64,000 nt of DNA from contig NZ_CP139558.1 of the NCBI RefSeq assembly GCF_034262375.1, forward strand, positions 4,464,001 through 4,528,000. The letters are read 5' to 3'. This stretch comes from Mucilaginibacter sabulilitoris (GTDB lineage: Bacteria; Bacteroidota; Bacteroidia; Sphingobacteriales; Sphingobacteriaceae). Shown piece after piece: positions 36,971 through 45,084 of the stretch. The stretch's first letter is position 1; each line of letters begins with the position of its first letter. The position numbers and the translations under genes were made by a program. The notes under the pieces are model-generated. The model did no database searches. It worked only from the letters and a program-made list of their open reading frames with translations, and was not told where the DNA came from.

Positions 36971-39244
36971 TTAATTTTTGATCTTAAATTGAGGGATTAC
37001 ATAACTGTACACGTCATAACGCAGTTCGCTCCAGGCGCTTTGTTCCGGGAAATCCTTTCCAGGGTATAGCTGCTGGTGATTGGGAATGAATTTTATCTTA
37101 ACTTTTATGGCCTCAAGTCCTTTGATAAGTTTAGCCGGAATTAAAAATTCATCATCGCGAAAGCGGCGATTGGAGGTTTGCACATTATATTGCCTTTTGC
37201 TTAATTCCCCTTCTGGCCTCGAGTAAACACATGTATTTGACCCGGCCAGATACCAGATGCCCGCCTTTTGCCATTTTGTTTTGCCATTTGCAGCAGCTAT
37301 ATACACCTCAGCGGTTTGGTTTGGGTAATTGTAATCGAGCGTGCGGCGCAGCAGCGCACCCTGGTTAACAGGAGTAAGCTTTACCATAAACTCCGATATG
37401 CCACGGGTATAACAACCATCTTCCTGATGCGATGGATAGATCTCCTTCCCCATCAGTTCCTGGTACTCAGGCATCTTGTTGAGGTCGTATCCCCATGCAG
37501 CTTTAGGGTAAGTGTCAGGCCCCCATTCATAACGCGAATTAACAACCTGCACAGCAGAAGCATCGGGCGATTGGTAAGCATGAAGCTGTTCGCTCTTGAC
37601 CTGTCCAACATCCAAAGAATCGGTTTTTACCAATGATGGAGCGGGTAAGCCATACCAATAAGTAACAGCTTCATAATGCTCGCGCGATACGTTTTCATTA
37701 TGCTCAAAGCGAATTACTGCACGCTTACCAAAAGGCATCATATCGGCCATGAGAAAGCGGTATGCCGATTGGATAAGATCTTTCTCGTTAACCGCGGTTT
37801 TCTTTTCCGTCGATCCGCAGGGATGCCCGGCTAATGGCAGCGTCATGTTTTCGCCTCCCCAATAATCGCCCCCGCCAGCCCATTCTTCTGTTCCGGTACC
37901 ATAAGCCTGTGGGGTTTGACTGTCATCAAAAAAGAAACGCGGGTCGCCCTCCAATGTACTCAGGTTGGCATTGTGCGAAAATATGAACGATGTACCCATA
38001 AAACTACCAGACCAATCCTGATGACCTTCTATCCCGCGGGTATCCAGCCAGGTCATATCCTTGCCAAATTCGGGTTTTGGAAAATCGCGGTAAGTGGCAT
38101 GAAAATAGGCGCTCCGGTTGGGTGGCATACTCAAAGGCTCATACCTTATTTCGTAACTCAGCCCAGTATCTTGCGGAGATATCCCGGTAAGCTCAAATTT
38201 GGCCGAACGGAAAAACGGCATTGGGTAATAACAAGCCAGCTCCACTTTTTGAGTGGCATAATCAAAATGAATATTAATTGGCAGGCCTTTTACAAAACCA
38301 GCTTTATGTTCGCGGTTGAACATTGTACCGGCGCCAAATAGCAGACAAATGGGTGCATCAATTGAAGGGTATTTTGCTCCATCCCAGGTTATCTTTAGTC
38401 TTATACGTTCCAGATCTATCGCCTTATTAAGGGGTAATGTGAATTTCAATGCCCTTATGGCGGAGTTTGTAGCTTTTATGGTACCAACCGTTACCTCCGC
38501 TTTGTTGAGTTTTAAATTCCCGCGCAGGGTTTTAATGTTTTTTGGAGCGATATCTGTACCCGCACGGTTAAGCAGATCGGTTACATCCTGATCAGGCGCT
38601 TGGGCTGCATCCCATGACCTCATCGGTTGAGAAAGACCATCATTATTAGCAAAAAGATGGTATATATAATAGCCGGTACCATACGTTGTACGGGAATAAG
38701 CTATGCTCAACGAATCGCGGAAAGGCATTGGCGTCCAGATCAGATCGGCTCCCTTGGTGGTTGTCCAGGTGTATGCCCACGGACTAAAAAAAGTTTTCGC
38801 CGGAATAAATTCGGTATGCTTAAGCACTTTATACGCATTTACGGGTGCTGCTGTGGCGGTTTCCTGAACGATATTATCTGTCCCGTCAATATTGAAGTGC
38901 CAGGGACTGCCGTGCCAGTGGTTTGCCCTAAAAAAGTATAATATACCGTTGCCTTTTACATCAAGCGTTACGCTTTCGTCCTCTTTATTATTCATAAATA
39001 AAAAATGAGAAGCGTCGCTTCCGCCACCCGTACGGTCGTAGGTACTGCGCATGTATGCCCTGACACCAATTCGTTGCAACGGCAGCAAATCCCAGCGGCG
39101 GTAGGCATCCAGCCCTATCGGAATAATAGAAGTTGCGCCCTTCTTCTTTTGCCGCTGGGCATAAACAGGGTGAACCAGGGTTGCTGATAGTAAAAATAAA
39201 AGCGAAACAACTTTAAAAATCCCGGTTATGTTCAGATACTTCAT
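36971..39244 (-). CDS. Large DUF2961 (GH172) protein, 757 residues
   Basis: Signal peptide (VVSLLFLLSATLVHPVYAQ) then a GH172 jelly-roll region. It begins with MRSTYDRTGGGSDASHFLF and LDVKGNGILYFFRANHW, corresponding to the YDxTGG and DVKGxGIINHIW blocks of the other three copies. It continues through ITWDGAKYPSIDAPICLLFGAG to FFDDSQTPQAYGTGTEEWAGGGDYWGG, where GTGTEEW replaces the family's GTGTEDY but keeps the conserved glutamate. About 350 residues more than the other copies are spread over an insertion after residue 120 and a long C-terminal beta domain. GH172 enzymes act on alpha-D-fructofuranosides or alpha-D-arabinofuranosides. It is followed after 10 bases by the esterase. Its larger size suggests a different substrate or an added binding domain. 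Confidence 0.88.
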   Translation of the reverse strand: MKYLNITGIFKVVSLLFLLSATLVHPVYAQRQKKKGATSIIPIGLDAYRRWDLLPLQRIGVRAYMRSTYDRTGGGSDASHFLFMNNKEDESVTLDVKGNGILYFFRANHWHGSPWHFNIDGTDNIVQETATAAPVNAYKVLKHTEFIPAKTFFSPWAYTWTTTKGADLIWTPMPFRDSLSIAYSRTTYGTGYYIYHLFANNDGLSQPMRSWDAAQAPDQDVTDLLNRAGTDIAPKNIKTLRGNLKLNKAEVTVGTIKATNSAIRALKFTLPLNKAIDLERIRLKITWDGAKYPSIDAPICLLFGAGTMFNREHKAGFVKGLPINIHFDYATQKVELACYYPMPFFRSAKFELTGISPQDTGLSYEIRYEPLSMPPNRSAYFHATYRDFPKPEFGKDMTWLDTRGIEGHQDWSGSFMGTSFIFSHNANLSTLEGDPRFFFDDSQTPQAYGTGTEEWAGGGDYWGGENMTLPLAGHPCGSTEKKTAVNEKDLIQSAYRFLMADMMPFGKRAVIRFEHNENVSREHYEAVTYWYGLPAPSLVKTDSLDVGQVKSEQLHAYQSPDASAVQVVNSRYEWGPDTYPKAAWGYDLNKMPEYQELMGKEIYPSHQEDGCYTRGISEFMVKLTPVNQGALLRRTLDYNYPNQTAEVYIAAANGKTKWQKAGIWYLAGSNTCVYSRPEGELSKRQYNVQTSNRRFRDDEFLIPAKLIKGLEAIKVKIKFIPNHQQLYPGKDFPEQSAWSELRYDVYSYVIPQFKIKN

Positions 39245-39256
39245 ACTATTAATTGT

Positions 39257-40207
39257 CTACTCTTTTAACTTCCAGCGGAGGGGCGCCAAATAGAGCCCTT
39301 TTTTATCCCAGCCGGTATTTGAAATAAACCATCCCTCTTTTTTATCATATATTACCTCGGCCGCATGAACAGGCAAGGTACATACCAGGTTCTCTACCGG
39401 AAAATTCTCCGGATCTTTGGAATAGTATACATCGGTACGGTTATAACTTGTCATGGCACGGCAAATGAATAAATAAAACATCCCGCTTCTCTGTACCACA
39501 AATGAGCTTTCCGCATCGCCACCCCAGTCAACTTTATAGGGTTGTATATGAACTATTTTCGGGCCGCTCCAATGCAATAGATCTTTGCCGGTACGTACCG
39601 CTACACATGACCGGAGATCAACCTCGTTAAACACCCTGGTATAGTAGTAATAATATGTGCCGTGGTATTTCATGATGTAGGAATCACGGGCATGACCCGG
39701 ATCGCTGAAAAGCGGGTTGCGGTCATGCCTTGTCCAGGTGTACATATCTTTACTGGTCGCCAGGCAAAGCTGTCCCCATGAGGCATAATTTGGGGCATTT
39801 TCCTGCATATTGCCAATGTTGTAAAACATGTAATAAAGCCCATGCTCTTTTATAATATGCGGAGCCCATAGCACCCGTTCAACACCCGGCTTTGCGGTAA
39901 GCCCGTAGCCGTGATCCTCCCATTTTTGCTGGCTGAGCGATTTAGCCGTGATGTGAAATAAACGGGTTTCATTCCAGGGTGAAACGGGCAAATGATGTAT
40001 GATGCCGAACGCGTGCCAGGTGCCATCATCAGCCTTTGCAAAAGTGTGGTCGTTGGTGTACCAATTGCCTCCTTCACGTGTATCATTAGGGTCGAATATA
40101 TGTACAAACGGGCCGCTTATTTCCGGAATCTCCACTGATGGATTTTGTCCGTATGTAAATAAACTACTGATTAACAGTGTTACTGTTAGCGCTAAAGTGA
40201 TTTTCAT
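39257..40207 (-). CDS. Five-bladed beta-propeller glycosidase (GH43/GH32 superfamily)
   Basis: 316 residues with a signal peptide (LALTVTLLISSLFTYG). Propeller features: WYTNDHTFAKADDGTWHAFG (with an early Asp in the place of the GH43/GH32 base or nucleophile), VLWAPHIIKEHGLYYMFYN, HARDSYIMKYHGTYYYYYT with Asp, and DAESSFVVQRSGMFYLFIC with Glu as a likely acid. Such enzymes cleave furanosides (arabinofuranose, fructofuranose, galactofuranose) or xylose. Assignment to GH43 rather than GH32 is uncertain. It lies between the HisD-like gene (31-base gap) and the large GH172 gene (12-base gap). The abundance of furanosidase-type folds in this locus agrees with a furanose-rich substrate. Confidence 0.82.
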   Translation of the reverse strand: MKITLALTVTLLISSLFTYGQNPSVEIPEISGPFVHIFDPNDTREGGNWYTNDHTFAKADDGTWHAFGIIHHLPVSPWNETRLFHITAKSLSQQKWEDHGYGLTAKPGVERVLWAPHIIKEHGLYYMFYNIGNMQENAPNYASWGQLCLATSKDMYTWTRHDRNPLFSDPGHARDSYIMKYHGTYYYYYTRVFNEVDLRSCVAVRTGKDLLHWSGPKIVHIQPYKVDWGGDAESSFVVQRSGMFYLFICRAMTSYNRTDVYYSKDPENFPVENLVCTLPVHAAEVIYDKKEGWFISNTGWDKKGLYLAPLRWKLKE

Positions 40208-40238
40208 AATTTCAATTTACATAAAGCGGCCGTGATAT

Positions 40239-41552
40239 TCATACTTTTTGTTTAGCCTCAGGGGTTATGGGACTGGATTTTTTGCCATATCGTTTTACCC
40301 TTAATGCTGCCTGTTCCTTATGCGCCGCAAAACCTTCCAACTCGCACAAACGCATAGCATACTCTCCTATGAAAGCGCTTGCCTCTTCGGTACACCGTTG
40401 ATAGGTGCAGTTTTTAAGAAACTTGCCTACCCAAAGCCCGCCGGTGTATTTGGCGGCCTTCATGGTAGGCAAAGTATGATTAGTACCTATCACTTTATCA
40501 CCATAAGCCACATTGGTTTCGGGGCCGAGGAACAGCGCGCCGTAATTAGTCATGTTATCAAGAAAATACTGCGGATTTCTGGTAAGCACTTCTACATGTT
40601 CGTAAGCCAGTTTATCAGCTTCTTTAACAGCTTCGTCCTCATTGGCAACTAAAATGATGGAACCATTTTGCTCCCAGGCAACGCGGGCAATATCGGCTGT
40701 GGGCAGGCGCAACAACTGGCGCTCTATCTCTACAACGGTTTGGCCGGCAAGCCTTTCAGATGTTGTAATAAGTGCCGCCGGGGATGTAGGGCCATGTTCT
40801 GCCTGGCCCAAAAGGTCACAAGCTACCATTTCGGCATCGGCTGTGTCATCTGCAATAACCAATACCTCTGTAGGGCCCGCAAACAGATCAATGCCCACCC
40901 GGCCATACAGCTGGCGCTTTGCCTCTGCTACATAGGCGTTTCCAGGGCCAACAATCATATCGCAGGCTTCTATAGTTCCGGTACCTATGGCCATAGCAAC
41001 CAGCGCCTGCACCCCGCCGAGTATGTAAATTTCGTCTGCCCCGGCCAAATGCATAGCGCATACCGTAGCCTGCGGAATTTTCCCGTTTATAGGCGGTGTG
41101 CAAGCTATAACCCTTTTTACCCCGGCCACCTTTGCTGTTAACACACTCATGTGGGCTGATGCCACCATTGGGTACCTTCCACCCGGTATATAACAGCCTA
41201 CGCTATTAACAGGGATGTTCTTATGCCCTAAAAACACACCCGGCAAGGTTTCAATTTCGATATCTGAAATAGATGCCCGCTGCTGTTCGGCAAAAAACCT
41301 GATTTGTTTTTGGGCAAATAAAATATCGTCTATTACCTGTTTAGGTGTACTCTCTAAAATTTCTTTAATACTTTGATCGCTAAGCTTAAATGATGCCGGT
41401 GACCAGTGATCAAATGATTCGGAATATCTTCTTACAGCCTCGTCACCATGCTCCTCAATATCGCTGATTATTTTTTGTACGGTTTCTTTAACTTTTGTAT
41501 CCGCGTCCTTAATATCCGACGCACTTCTTCCACTTTTTAAAACCTCTGCCAT
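40239..41552 (-). CDS. Histidinol dehydrogenase-like NAD-dependent alcohol dehydrogenase
   Basis: 437 residues without a signal peptide, so cytoplasmic. The HisD fold is clear: PVNSVGCYIPGGRYPMVAS, ADEIYILGGVQALVAMAIGT, IVGPGNAYVAEAKRQLYG, GIDLFAGPTEVLVIAD and ATGTNHTLPT-like TNHTLPTMKAAKY with zinc-ligand histidine. True HisD sits in his operons and oxidises histidinol twice to histidine. Here it is flanked by glycosidase genes within a glycan locus. HisD paralogues outside his operons oxidise other alcohols to acids, for example sulfopropanediol dehydrogenase. It more likely oxidises an alcohol or aldehyde group of the imported product. The gap to the upstream GH43 lipoprotein gene is 27 bases. 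Substrate is unknown. Confidence 0.88.
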   Translation of the reverse strand: MAEVLKSGRSASDIKDADTKVKETVQKIISDIEEHGDEAVRRYSESFDHWSPASFKLSDQSIKEILESTPKQVIDDILFAQKQIRFFAEQQRASISDIEIETLPGVFLGHKNIPVNSVGCYIPGGRYPMVASAHMSVLTAKVAGVKRVIACTPPINGKIPQATVCAMHLAGADEIYILGGVQALVAMAIGTGTIEACDMIVGPGNAYVAEAKRQLYGRVGIDLFAGPTEVLVIADDTADAEMVACDLLGQAEHGPTSPAALITTSERLAGQTVVEIERQLLRLPTADIARVAWEQNGSIILVANEDEAVKEADKLAYEHVEVLTRNPQYFLDNMTNYGALFLGPETNVAYGDKVIGTNHTLPTMKAAKYTGGLWVGKFLKNCTYQRCTEEASAFIGEYAMRLCELEGFAAHKEQAALRVKRYGKKSSPITPEAKQKV

Positions 41553-41579
41553 TGTTATGATTTATATATTTATTTGTTA

Positions 41580-42659
41580 TTACTCTCCTGAAGGTTTTGT
41601 CAAGTTTTGGGTTGTACTTACCGGCACACCAAAATTTGGCGTACCATCGGTATTCCAGGTGAACTTTTGTATCCGTGGACTTCTTCCTCCACCGCATCCC
41701 AAACCGCTTTGCGCATTCGCGTGATAAATTATCCAGTCTTCTTTGCCATCCTTTGATTTAAAAAAGCCATTGTGCCCCGGCCCAAACACGTTATTGTCGA
41801 TACTCTTGCTAAATACAGGCTTGGGGTTCTTAGTCCAGTCGGCCGGGTTCAGCGGATCGCCACCTGCTTTAAGGCTGAGCATACCCAAACCATAATCGTC
41901 GGTATTGCAGCTGCTGCCCGAATAAATAAGGAACACCTGTCCTGCCGCGTTCTTCAGTATCTCCGGACCTTCATTAACAGCCGAGCCTCTTCTCTCCCAA
42001 TCATACTGCGGTATAGAAATTTGAACTTTTGGAGTTTTCAGCGTCCAGGGGTTTGCCATTTCGGCTATATAGATGCGCTGGGTAATGTCTGACGTGGAGA
42101 TCTGCCCGCTCCAGATAAAATACAGTTTTTCTTTGTATTCCAATATAGTACCATCGATGGCAAAAAAATCGCCATTAGGATCGCTTAGTTTGCCTTTCTC
42201 TACCCAGTTGCCATCCAGCAGATCTGTGGCAGAGTTTTCTAAGACAAAACAGCGCTGTGTTGCCAGATCGGATGAAGCCCCTGCTGTATAGTATAAATAC
42301 CATTTCCCCTGCAGGTAATGTAATTCAGGAGCCCATACGTTTTTAGAATTGGGGCCGCTTGCCGGGGCGCGCCAAACCACCGTAGGGGTAGCTTTACCTA
42401 ACTCGGATACCGCCGAAGTTTTGGTGATAGAAATATTAGATACCCCTGTACTCATGTAGTAGTACACATCACCCTTTTTATATATCCAGGGATCGGCCCC
42501 GCTGGCCAGCAGCGGGTTGGTAAACGTTGTTTGTTTTTGCGGCTGGTCCGGAGTTTGGGCAGCAGCTTTATTATCTTTTTTAGCACATGATAAAATAATA
42601 ATTACTGGTATCAGCAATAAAATGAACCTTACCAATCTGTTATTTTTTATGATATGCAT
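41580..42659 (-). CDS. GH43 family lipoprotein glycosidase
   Basis: About 359 residues from the ATG at 42659, which has AAGAG eight bases upstream and gives a compact lipoprotein signal (FILLLIPVIIILSC, lipid cysteine near residue 25). In-frame ATGs at 42686 and 42713 are alternatives that only lengthen the n-region. The GH43 propeller is clear: LLASGADPWIYKKGDVYYYM with the general-base Asp, FFAIDGTILEYKEKLYFIWSG, VNEGPEILKNAAGQVFLIYSG with the acid Glu, and VFGPGHNGFFKSKDG. Closest in pattern to arabinan-active members (exo or endo alpha-1,5-L-arabinofuranosidases) in this family. It lies downstream of the GH172 pair and upstream of the HisD-like gene. Likely anchored to the outer or inner membrane facing the periplasm or surface. 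Confidence 0.87.
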   Translation of the reverse strand: MHIIKNNRLVRFILLLIPVIIILSCAKKDNKAAAQTPDQPQKQTTFTNPLLASGADPWIYKKGDVYYYMSTGVSNISITKTSAVSELGKATPTVVWRAPASGPNSKNVWAPELHYLQGKWYLYYTAGASSDLATQRCFVLENSATDLLDGNWVEKGKLSDPNGDFFAIDGTILEYKEKLYFIWSGQISTSDITQRIYIAEMANPWTLKTPKVQISIPQYDWERRGSAVNEGPEILKNAAGQVFLIYSGSSCNTDDYGLGMLSLKAGGDPLNPADWTKNPKPVFSKSIDNNVFGPGHNGFFKSKDGKEDWIIYHANAQSGLGCGGGRSPRIQKFTWNTDGTPNFGVPVSTTQNLTKPSGE

Positions 42660-42718
42660 GATGCGCTCTTGATATTGTTTTTTCATATAGAAATGCTGTA
42701 TGCTTTTTGTCATTTACG

Positions 42719-43888
42719 TTAATTACCCCATAGTTTCGGGTCGTTGCCTTTGCTTTTACGCCACTCGTTGCGCCAGCGATGGATATCGCCCGGGCCGATG
42801 GCGGGCATAGGCTTGCGGGCATCAGCATCGGGTATTTGTGGCACCGGTGAGGCCTTGTCCTGATACCAGTAAGCAACACTGGCCAGATCAAGTGTGAGTA
42901 CATTATTACTCCCGTGCTCTATAGTAAACCTGAAGGAGTTATCGAAGTAAACCGGATCGGCAATATTGAAACGGTAAATATGTGTTTTACCCAAAAAACC
43001 TATATTGTTATTCACCTTAGCGTAACCAAAATAAGGTGTGGAATATGGGGTTTTGGGAGCGCCCCAGGAGGTATTAAAATAATCTTCCGTACCGGTGCCA
43101 TTTAATGCAGGCGTATCGTTACCATCAATAAATATCATATCATCACCCTCACCATACCAATAAGGCGTTGGGGAGTTCACATAATAGTTTACCCCAACAA
43201 AGTGCCCCTTGCCTTTAATATCTGCTATCACATAATTATCCTTACCTGTTTTATTGGGTTTATTGGAGCCAAACATCCAGTGTTCATTTTCTATGCTATC
43301 AACCGATCCGGTTAGCTGCTTGTTATACCAGGCGTGAAACCTGCCAGTATTTTCGGGCAGCTTTTTCATTTCGGCATAATCAACATAAAAGTAAAATGCC
43401 TTGATATCCTTACCCGATTGATTTTCGATCTCAATCCTCGCGCCCTTTGCAAATGGCATAGCAAAATAGCTTACCATTCCATTACCGTCAGATGGCGTGG
43501 CCAGCAACGGGGCAGATGTGAAGAGGTACGACTCCTGCCATCCCTGCCCAAAAAACGGCCCGATTGGTGACTCAACCGAAGGATAATTGTTACCATCCCA
43601 ATACATGCGGATGATAACATCATTACGGCTCAAAAACCGGGGTTCCGGTGCCATAGTGATCCAGATATGGTTGATGATGCCTGCTCCTTTAACGTCAAAA
43701 ATGGTACGCTTTTCACCGGTTTTTATATTCTGCAGGTTGTCATGATTATCGCCGCTTTGGTCATAGCTGCTTACGCGCTTTGATTTTATACCTTTTTTAA
43801 TCTGGGTAAGCATTGTCATTTCCTGAGCATGCAGCGGTAACGTAAATGCCAGTACTAACACTATGGATATGTATTTTAACGATCTCAT
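42719..43888 (-). CDS. DUF2961 (GH172) protein, tandem copy B
   Basis: 389 residues with a signal peptide (YISIVLVLAFTLPLHAQ). GH172 blocks: KRVSSYDQSGDN, FDVKGAGIINHIWITMAPEP, IRMYWDGNNYPSVESPIGPFF (across a beta strand), VGVNYYVNSPTPYWYGEGDD, and NGTGTEDYFNTSWG containing the conserved catalytic-region glutamate. It is very similar to the gene immediately upstream (43898-45076), and the last 23 residues are identical in both. Characterised GH172 enzymes hydrolyse or rearrange alpha-D-fructofuranosides (difructose dianhydride I) or alpha-D-arabinofuranosides. The protein is secreted, probably periplasmic. The two copies differ mainly in residues lining loops, so they may differ in linkage preference. 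Confidence 0.92.
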   Translation of the reverse strand: MRSLKYISIVLVLAFTLPLHAQEMTMLTQIKKGIKSKRVSSYDQSGDNHDNLQNIKTGEKRTIFDVKGAGIINHIWITMAPEPRFLSRNDVIIRMYWDGNNYPSVESPIGPFFGQGWQESYLFTSAPLLATPSDGNGMVSYFAMPFAKGARIEIENQSGKDIKAFYFYVDYAEMKKLPENTGRFHAWYNKQLTGSVDSIENEHWMFGSNKPNKTGKDNYVIADIKGKGHFVGVNYYVNSPTPYWYGEGDDMIFIDGNDTPALNGTGTEDYFNTSWGAPKTPYSTPYFGYAKVNNNIGFLGKTHIYRFNIADPVYFDNSFRFTIEHGSNNVLTLDLASVAYWYQDKASPVPQIPDADARKPMPAIGPGDIHRWRNEWRKSKGNDPKLWGN

Positions 43889-43897
43889 GATTAAGTA

Positions 43898-45076
43898 TTA
43901 ATTACCCCACAGTTTTGGATCATTGCCCTTACTCTTACGCCACTCATTACGCCAGCGGTGTATATCGCCAATATTGATCAGCGGCATAGGTTTGCGAACT
44001 TCTTTATCAGGAATAGGTGGAACCGGGGATGCTTCACTTTGATACCAGTACGCTACACTTGCCAGGTCAAGCGTGAGCACATTGTTATGCCCGTGTTCAA
44101 TAGTGAACTTAAAGGCTTTGTTGAAATATAAGGGATCGGTAATATGAAACCTGTACAAGTGCGTACGCCCAAGCCAGCCTATATCATTATTTACCCTCGG
44201 ATAGCCATAATAAGGATTGGAGAAAGCTGTTTTTGGGCACCATGCGGTATTAAAATAATCCTCGGTACCGGTGCCGTTTAGCGTTGGAGAGGTTGCCCCG
44301 TCAATGAATATCATTTCATCACCCTCGCCGTACCACATCGGGGTTGGTGAATTGACGTAATAGTTTACGCCTACAAAATGGCCTTTGCCCTTAATATCGG
44401 CGATAACATAATTTCTCTCTCCGTTCAGGTTATTGCCCGATTTGCCAAAAATGCCCCATTCATTTTCACCTTCTGTTTTGGAAGTTTCGGTTAGTTGTTT
44501 GTTATACCAGCTATGAAAACGCCCGGTATTGGCCGGCAGCTTATCCATAGCCACATAGTCAATACTGTAGTAAAAATTATCTATAGCCCTGCCCGATTGA
44601 TTTTCTATTTCAATACGGGCGCCGTTGCTGAAGGGCATGGTAAAATAACATACCATACCCCGCCCTTCAACCGGGCTTGCAGAAAGTGGTAAGGAACTGT
44701 ATTGATATGACTCGTTCCAACCCTGACCAAAGAAAGGGCCTATAGGTGATATTACTGATGGATACTGCTTACCATCCCAATACATTTTGATGATGATATC
44801 ATTGCGGTTCAACGCTCCTGGATCGGGAGCCATCGTAATCCAGATGTGGTTGATGATACCCGTACCCTTCACCTCAAAAATGGTCTTCTTCTCGTCATTG
44901 GCTACCTTGATAAAATCATCCGTGCCACCGGTGTGATCGTAACTGCTTACCCTTTTGGATGTAAGGCCCTGTTGTATTTGCGACAGAGCTGACAGGTCAT
45001 TATTCAATACCTGCGCGTTTGCAGCACTATTGACAATAGCTACAAGCAGTAAAACCTTAAAAATTATTTTTTTCAC
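43898..45076 (-). CDS. DUF2961 (GH172) protein, tandem copy A
   Basis: 392 residues with a signal peptide (FKVLLLVAIVNSAANAQ). It has the same blocks as copy B: KRVSSYDHTGGTDD, FEVKGTGIINHIWITMAPDP, IKMYWDGKQYPSVISPIG, YVNSPTPMWYGEGDE and NGTGTEDYFNTAWC. The gap to copy B is nine bases, so this is a tandem gene duplication retained in one operon. Family knowledge points to exo-acting cleavage of alpha-linked furanosides. It follows the 716-residue toroid protein gene by eight bases. No damage is seen in either copy. Confidence 0.92.
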   Translation of the reverse strand: MKKIIFKVLLLVAIVNSAANAQVLNNDLSALSQIQQGLTSKRVSSYDHTGGTDDFIKVANDEKKTIFEVKGTGIINHIWITMAPDPGALNRNDIIIKMYWDGKQYPSVISPIGPFFGQGWNESYQYSSLPLSASPVEGRGMVCYFTMPFSNGARIEIENQSGRAIDNFYYSIDYVAMDKLPANTGRFHSWYNKQLTETSKTEGENEWGIFGKSGNNLNGERNYVIADIKGKGHFVGVNYYVNSPTPMWYGEGDEMIFIDGATSPTLNGTGTEDYFNTAWCPKTAFSNPYYGYPRVNNDIGWLGRTHLYRFHITDPLYFNKAFKFTIEHGHNNVLTLDLASVAYWYQSEASPVPPIPDKEVRKPMPLINIGDIHRWRNEWRKSKGNDPKLWGN

Positions 45077-45084
45077 GTGATTTA

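Noticed and set aside
40668..41141. A 157-codon open frame on the + strand, with a second overlapping one.
   Set aside because: Both are antisense to the HisD-like gene and have cysteine/proline-rich composition of no known family.
42660..42713. Two earlier ATGs for the GH43 lipoprotein.
   Set aside because: They add up to 18 polar residues before the lipoprotein signal and have no ribosome binding site; the ATG at 42659 fits better, though not proven.
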